The translations under genes were made by a program, and so were the position numbers. Source: Roseovarius litoreus (GTDB lineage Bacteria > Pseudomonadota > Alphaproteobacteria > Rhodobacterales > Rhodobacteraceae). Taken from it: a stretch of DNA of 64,000 bases. The DNA lies in contig NZ_FRCB01000004.1 in NCBI RefSeq assembly GCF_900142765.1, positions 248,001 through 312,000 of the forward strand. The letters are read 5' to 3'. Shown here in pieces: positions 56,101-62,100 of the stretch (positions within the stretch are counted from its first letter, which is position 1; every line of letters begins with the position of its first letter). The notes under the pieces are model-generated. The model worked only from the letters and a program-made list of their open reading frames with translations. It had not been told where the DNA came from and searched no databases.

Positions 56101-59100
56101 CGTATCTTCGGCGCGCGCGCCCATGTCGATCACGCCAAGCGCTGCGTTCACGGCAAAGGCCGCGCCGCCAAGCGCCACGACCGACGAGGTCACCCGGCGT
56201 TCGGACAATGCTTCGATGGTCAGGTTCTGGATCGAGGCTGCGGGATCGCTCAGGCGCGCCGTGCCGGGATCGGCCTCGATCCGGGTGTTGTCCCCGACGA
56301 CGACCCGCGTCGTGCCGGCGAAGCGCGCGTAATCCAGAGAGGCCCCGCCACCCAGGGCGCCCACGCCAAGGGAACCGGCCATGCCGGTGATCGAGACAAC
56401 GTCCCGCGCCTGCAGCTTGAGTTCCGAGTCAGCCCGGAGGGATTCGTTTGCGCCGATCTCGATCAGAGTGGTTGAGGTCACGACGCCCACGTTCAGAGCC
56501 AGGGCCAGCGTTGCACCGCCAGCGGCGCCCGAGACCGCCTTGCCGTCAAGCATCATGTCGCTATGGGCCGTCACCGACATTTCGCTGCCCGCTCTGAGCG
56601 TGCTGTCGAGGAACGACTCGCCCCGGCCCACCGACACGCGAGACAGCGAATCGAACACCGTGACCTGCACGCCGCCCGAGGCGCCCACGGCACCGCCCGC
56701 AGCAGCACCGACCACGGCCGTGCTGTCGCTGTCGACATTGGAGGCAATGGTCAGGCGACGCCCAGCCGTGATGGTCGCGCCATCGAGATCGACCAGCGCC
56801 TGAGCGCCCAGAATGCTGACCCCGGCATTGGCCGCCGCGCCGACGAAGCCGCCCGCAAGGCCAAGCGTCACCGCTGTCAGTTCGGTCGTCGCGCGGGCGT
56901 CGAGCGTGATGTCGCGCGCGGCGTCGATCCGGGCTTCGCGGGCCTCGATCCCGGCCAGCGAGCGCGAGACCAGCGTTCCCGAGCCCGCGCCGACGCCGGC
57001 CTTGCCGCCGACCGCCACATTGGCGGTGAGAACCGTGGCCGTGCTGGTGGTGTTCGCGGTGATCCGCACATCCTGACGGGCATTGGCGGCATCGGTGCCC
57101 AGAAGCCCGGCAAGGCCCGTGGCAGGGGCATTGATCCAGACCTGAGCGCTCCGCTCGCCGGTGCCCAGTTCGATCCGGGCATCATCCTCGATCAGGTTCA
57201 GCGACATGAGCGCCGCGACACCGGCAATGCCGCCGACCGCGCCATTGGCGGTCAGCATCGAGATCGTCGCATCGGCACTGGCATCGATCACCACGCCGAA
57301 CCGTTCGGCGCCATCCCGGTTCACGCCGGTATGGCCAAGTCCGGTGATCCGCGTATTGCCCGAGACGGCGATGCGCACATCGTTGCGCAGGGTATTGACC
57401 GTGGCGCTTGCCCCGACACCGGCGGTGCCGCCGCCTGCGAAGCTGATGTTCAGGCCGGGATCTTCCTCGGAGCCGCCCTTGAGGCGGATGATGTTGCTGG
57501 CATCCGCCGCCAACAGGACCGATCCGGCTGTGATGATCTGGCTGCCTTCTCGCACCGCCCCCGGCACCGGGGGAGTCGTATCTCGGACCAGCAGCTCTAC
57601 AGTGTTGAGCGCAGAGTTGCCGATGCCCGTGCCGGTGATGCCCACAGTGCCATCGAGGGCGCCCGCGATGCCGGCGCCTGACAAGGTCCCTTCGGCAAGG
57701 GCGGTCAGGACAATCGGCCCCTGGGCCTGCAGGTAGGAGCCGTCGATATCCGTCCGGATCGTCTGACGCGCCACGTTGGTGCCGATCGCAAGGCCCACGG
57801 CGCCTGAAGCGCCCACGGCGACAGCCCCTGCACTTGCCGCGAGGTCCGCGCCGCCGGTCGCGGCAGCGCTGATCGTATCGGCCAGCACGGTGCTGTCGCG
57901 CAGCGTGGTACCCACGGCCCCGTCGGCCACGTTCACCACGAAGGATCCCGCAAAAGTGCCGCCAGCCCCACCGCCGAGCGCCGCTGCGGCGCCCCCGACG
58001 ATCTGATCCTGCCGGGCCGAAAGCTGCACGGCGCCCGCGCCCGCAAGATCGGCGGCGACTCGGGTATCGACGCGGATATCGGACAGCTCCACATCGGTAT
58101 CGTCAGACAGGATGTTGACCGCGATGGCCCCGCCGATCCCGGCGGTCCCGCCAAGGCCCACGGCCCCGGCGATCGATGAAATCAACCCGAACTGCGTGGT
58201 GTCCAATGTCAGGTCGTGACCCGCCATCAACAGCGTCGCCTGCCCGCCTGCAAGGCTGCTGGCAATGCGCGCATCGGCTTGCCGGTTCATCACGTTGAGC
58301 GAGATCGAGCCGGCGCCGCCAATCGAGCCGGACGCCCCCCCGGAGACCCCTATCGTCTCGACACTGCCGTCCTGCGAGGCGGTGACGGTCACGTCACCCT
58401 GGGCTGTCGTGATCTCGTCCGCGGGCAGGATAAGCTCGGCTTCTGCCTTTCCGAACAGGAGGTTGAGCGCAAGACCCGCGCCTGCCCCCCCGGTGGTGCC
58501 TGCACCCGTCGCCCCGGCGAAGGACCGGGTCCCCCCGGTCTGGGTGGCGGTGATCGACAGATCCGGAACAGTGGGCGCCGCGCCAGCCAATTCGAGCCGC
58601 GCGCGGACCAGATCGTCGGTGTCGAGCTCCAGCCTTAGTTGTTCGCGGAAGATGCTGACATCACCGCGTCCCGTCACGTTGTCCGCCACATTCGAAAGCG
58701 CAGAATCGCGCGCCTCGCTGATCGCGGTCTCGGTCAGGGACAGAGGATCCTCGCCGGGTGCGGAGCCCGGCAACGGATCAACGGACGGGCCGTCCGCCGC
58801 CACGCGACCGATCTGGGTATAGACGAGCGATCCGGTGACACCGGTGCCACCCGCGCCCGCGGCGCCGGACGCGGAAATGGCGTCGATCGCCGCCTCATCC
58901 GACGCCTCGATGCTCAGCGAACTGCCCGAGATGCCGCCACCCGCAGCGGTATCGACCACATCCGCCGTCACGGCGCCGGTGATCGAGGCCACGCTCAGCG
59001 CGCCGCCGACCGCGTTGGTCCCGCCGAAGGCCGCGCTGCCTGACAGGATGTCGATACTGCCGCCACGGCCCGCCAGAACGCTGACATCCCCGGTCCCGGC

Positions 59101-62100
59101 GTCAAGCCGGGTTCCGGTTGCCGCCGCGCGGGTCTCGTTGCTGATACCACCGATGGCGATGGAGCCGGCAAAGGCATTGGTCCCACCGGCCGCAAGGCCG
59201 ACCGCCGCAGTTTCGATGCCGGAGTCGTTGCGCGCCGAGAGGCTGACGCCCTGCCCCGTCATGCTGCCGCCGCTGGCGGCGACACTCGTGTCATGATTGA
59301 TGAAATTCGCCGCCGCCGCACCGCCGACGCCGGTGCCGCCCGCGCCAAGAGCGGCGCCGCCTGCAAGGCTGCTGATCGTGGCGGTGTCGCTGGCCAAAAG
59401 GCTGACCGCCCCGGGCGCGTCCAGCGTCGCGTCGGTTGCGGTGATCCCGGTCGTTGCCGTTGTCACGTTGACCGTCAGCGCGCCGCCGATCGAGTCCGCG
59501 CTCGAGGCGGAAATGCCCGCCGCGAGCGAAGCGATCTCGCCTTGCGCCGTCGCGGCGACGGTGATCGCGCCGTCGTTGCGGGTGGAGAGGGACGCGTTGT
59601 TCAGGTTGACGAGCGTATCGTTCGACGGAAGCAGGTTCACCGTCATGCCGGCCCCTGCGGCCGCGCGCCCTGCGGCTGCCGCACCACCGGCGAGGCTGTG
59701 GATCGTGCGCGCGCCGGTTGCCGTGGCGATGATTTCAGCCGCGTCGACAACCGAACTGCCTGCCAGCGAGGCGATGGAATCCGCATTGACCGTATTCACG
59801 GACAGGCCAAGCCCCGCGGCCTCGCCGGTCAGCGCCGCAGCACCTGCGACGGCGATGGCCGTGATGGTGCTGTCGCTGTCTGCCGTGATCTGCACCGCGC
59901 CCAGTTCCGGGCCTGTGTCGCCTTGCGAGATCGTGGCCCCCTCGGCCCGGGCTTCGGTGCCCGCGACGATGGTGTTGACCGAAAGTGCTGCGCCAACGGC
60001 ATTGCTGCGCCCACCCGCCAAGGCGCCGGACAGCGCGAATATGATGTTGCTCTCGTCGGCGGTGACGGTGAGGCTTTCGGCCTCGATGCTGCGCGGGGCC
60101 GGACCTGCCTCGATCAGCGCGCGTGCGCCGCCGGAAATGGTGTTGACCGTGATCGAGCCGGCCAGACCTGTCTGACCGACACCTGCGGTGGTGCCGAAGC
60201 CGAAGATCGACTGGCTGCTGGTGGCCATGAGCGACAGAGCGCCGGTCGATACGTCGCCGGTGCCCGTGATCCGGGACAGCGCATTGCGGGCGACCGTGTT
60301 CACGGCGATGCCCACACCCACGCCATAGCCTTGGGTCGCGTCCATGTTGACGCCAACCGCGCCGGCGACGCTGACCGTGACCGACTGATCGTCGGCGTTG
60401 AGGCTGAGACTGTCGGACGCGATCTCGACGTCGCGCAACTCCGACAGCGTTTCCCCCGTCAGGACCGCCACCGACACCGACCCGGCCAGTGCCAGATCCC
60501 CGCGCGAGGTTCCGGCGCCGCCCACGGCGATGTTGACCAGCATGGATTCGTCGGTTGCGTCGATGCTGACCGCGCCGGCATCGACAGTCGCACCTTCGAT
60601 GCGCGCCTGCAGGCGGCGTTCGTCGACATGGACGGCAAAGGCACCGGCCAGGGCGTTGGTATCCTTCTGCGATCCGAGGCCCGAGGCGACGGAACCGCCC
60701 ACGTTGATCATGGTCGCCGTGCTGCCTGCGGTCAGCGACAGCGCGCCGTCGAGATTGACAAGCCCCGTGGTGCGCAGGCTCGCCGTGGTTTCATTCTGCA
60801 GAGCGAGGTTCACCACCGCAGCACCCGACACGGCCCATCCCGAGGTCTGGCGGTTGCCGTCGGCATCCGCCGGCTGAGTGGTCTGCGCCTGTTGCTGGGC
60901 GGCGTCGTCTTCCTCGTCGGAGAAGAGCCAGCTGGGGATGATCATGTCGTCATCGGAATCGTTCGGCGGCGGCGTGGTGCCTGCGGCCGGGTCTGGCTTG
61001 CCGACGACCTTGGTTCCCGCGACCGCCACCGTGATATCGAACGAGGCGTTGGTGGCCGTGATCGTGAGGGTGTCCGCGTCGATCACCGCATCGGTGGGCA
61101 GGACGAGCGGCGCCTCAACCAGTGCCGGGCCGATCCCGGCCCATGTCCGACGGCTGGAGAAGTTGAACACGCCCGAGGCGCCGACGCCCACGTTTTCCGA
61201 TCCGCTGATGGCACCCGCGCTGGCCCATGTCACCGAATTGTCGGTGGCCGTGATCGTTACATCCTGCGCCACGATGCGCGCGGCCTCGCCGATGCGGGCC
61301 ATGGTTTCAGCGTCGGCGACATGCGCCGCGACCGAGGCATTGATCGCCACATCCGCGCCCTGCCCGCCCGAATAGACGAGGCTGGCCGTGAGATTCTTGG
61401 TCTCGGCCGTCACGTCGAGATCACCCGAGGTCACCGTTACCTCGGCGCCGTTCTCGATCTCGGCGCGCACGTCGCTTGCCGTGCGGCTGAAGAAGATGCC
61501 GCCGCCGATGGCGTCATTGACCTTGGCCGATCCCCCAAGCGGGTTGCTTCTTGGCAGGTTCGTCACATGCAGGAACACCGCCTCCTGCAGCGCGGTTACG
61601 CTGGCCGCATCGGTGAGGTTGAGCACGGCGCCTTCGCGCACCACCGCCTCGGTCACGTTGTCGGTGTTGAAGATGGTCAGGGTGATGCCAAGCGCGAGAC
61701 CCTGTTCCTCGCCGGGCACGACCACGCGATCGGCGGCGACTTGCGCCTCGCCCTTGGCTTTCGAATCCGTCGTGAGGTAGGTCAGCGGGTTGACGATGTC
61801 GAGGAACCCGGCGAGGTCGGGCGCCGGGGGCTGCTCGGGCTCGGGCGGATCGGCGGGGCCGCCGGTGCTGACCGGGCTGTAATTCGTGACCTGATCGACA
61901 TAGGTCTGCCACTGGTTCAGCAGGCTTTGCCATGGGTTCGTGTTCGGATAGCGCGTGACCGCGTCGACCGAAGCGGATGCCGCGGTGACGGTGGCGTTCG
62001 GCCCGATCTCGGCCAGAGTTTCCCCGGCAAGCGAGGAAATCGACAGGTTCAGCATCAGCGCGGTGGAAAACCGGCCCAGAAGCTCGTCCTCGCCGATCTC

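Noticed and set aside
50524..56475. A 1,983-codon plus-strand open frame opposite the adhesin gene
   Set aside because: It is a shadow of the GC-rich minus-strand codon pattern. Its product is an Arg/Gly/His/Asp-rich string without domains, and the opposite frame has coherent repeats. The same applies to the plus-strand frames at 46990-48873 and 59293-62469.
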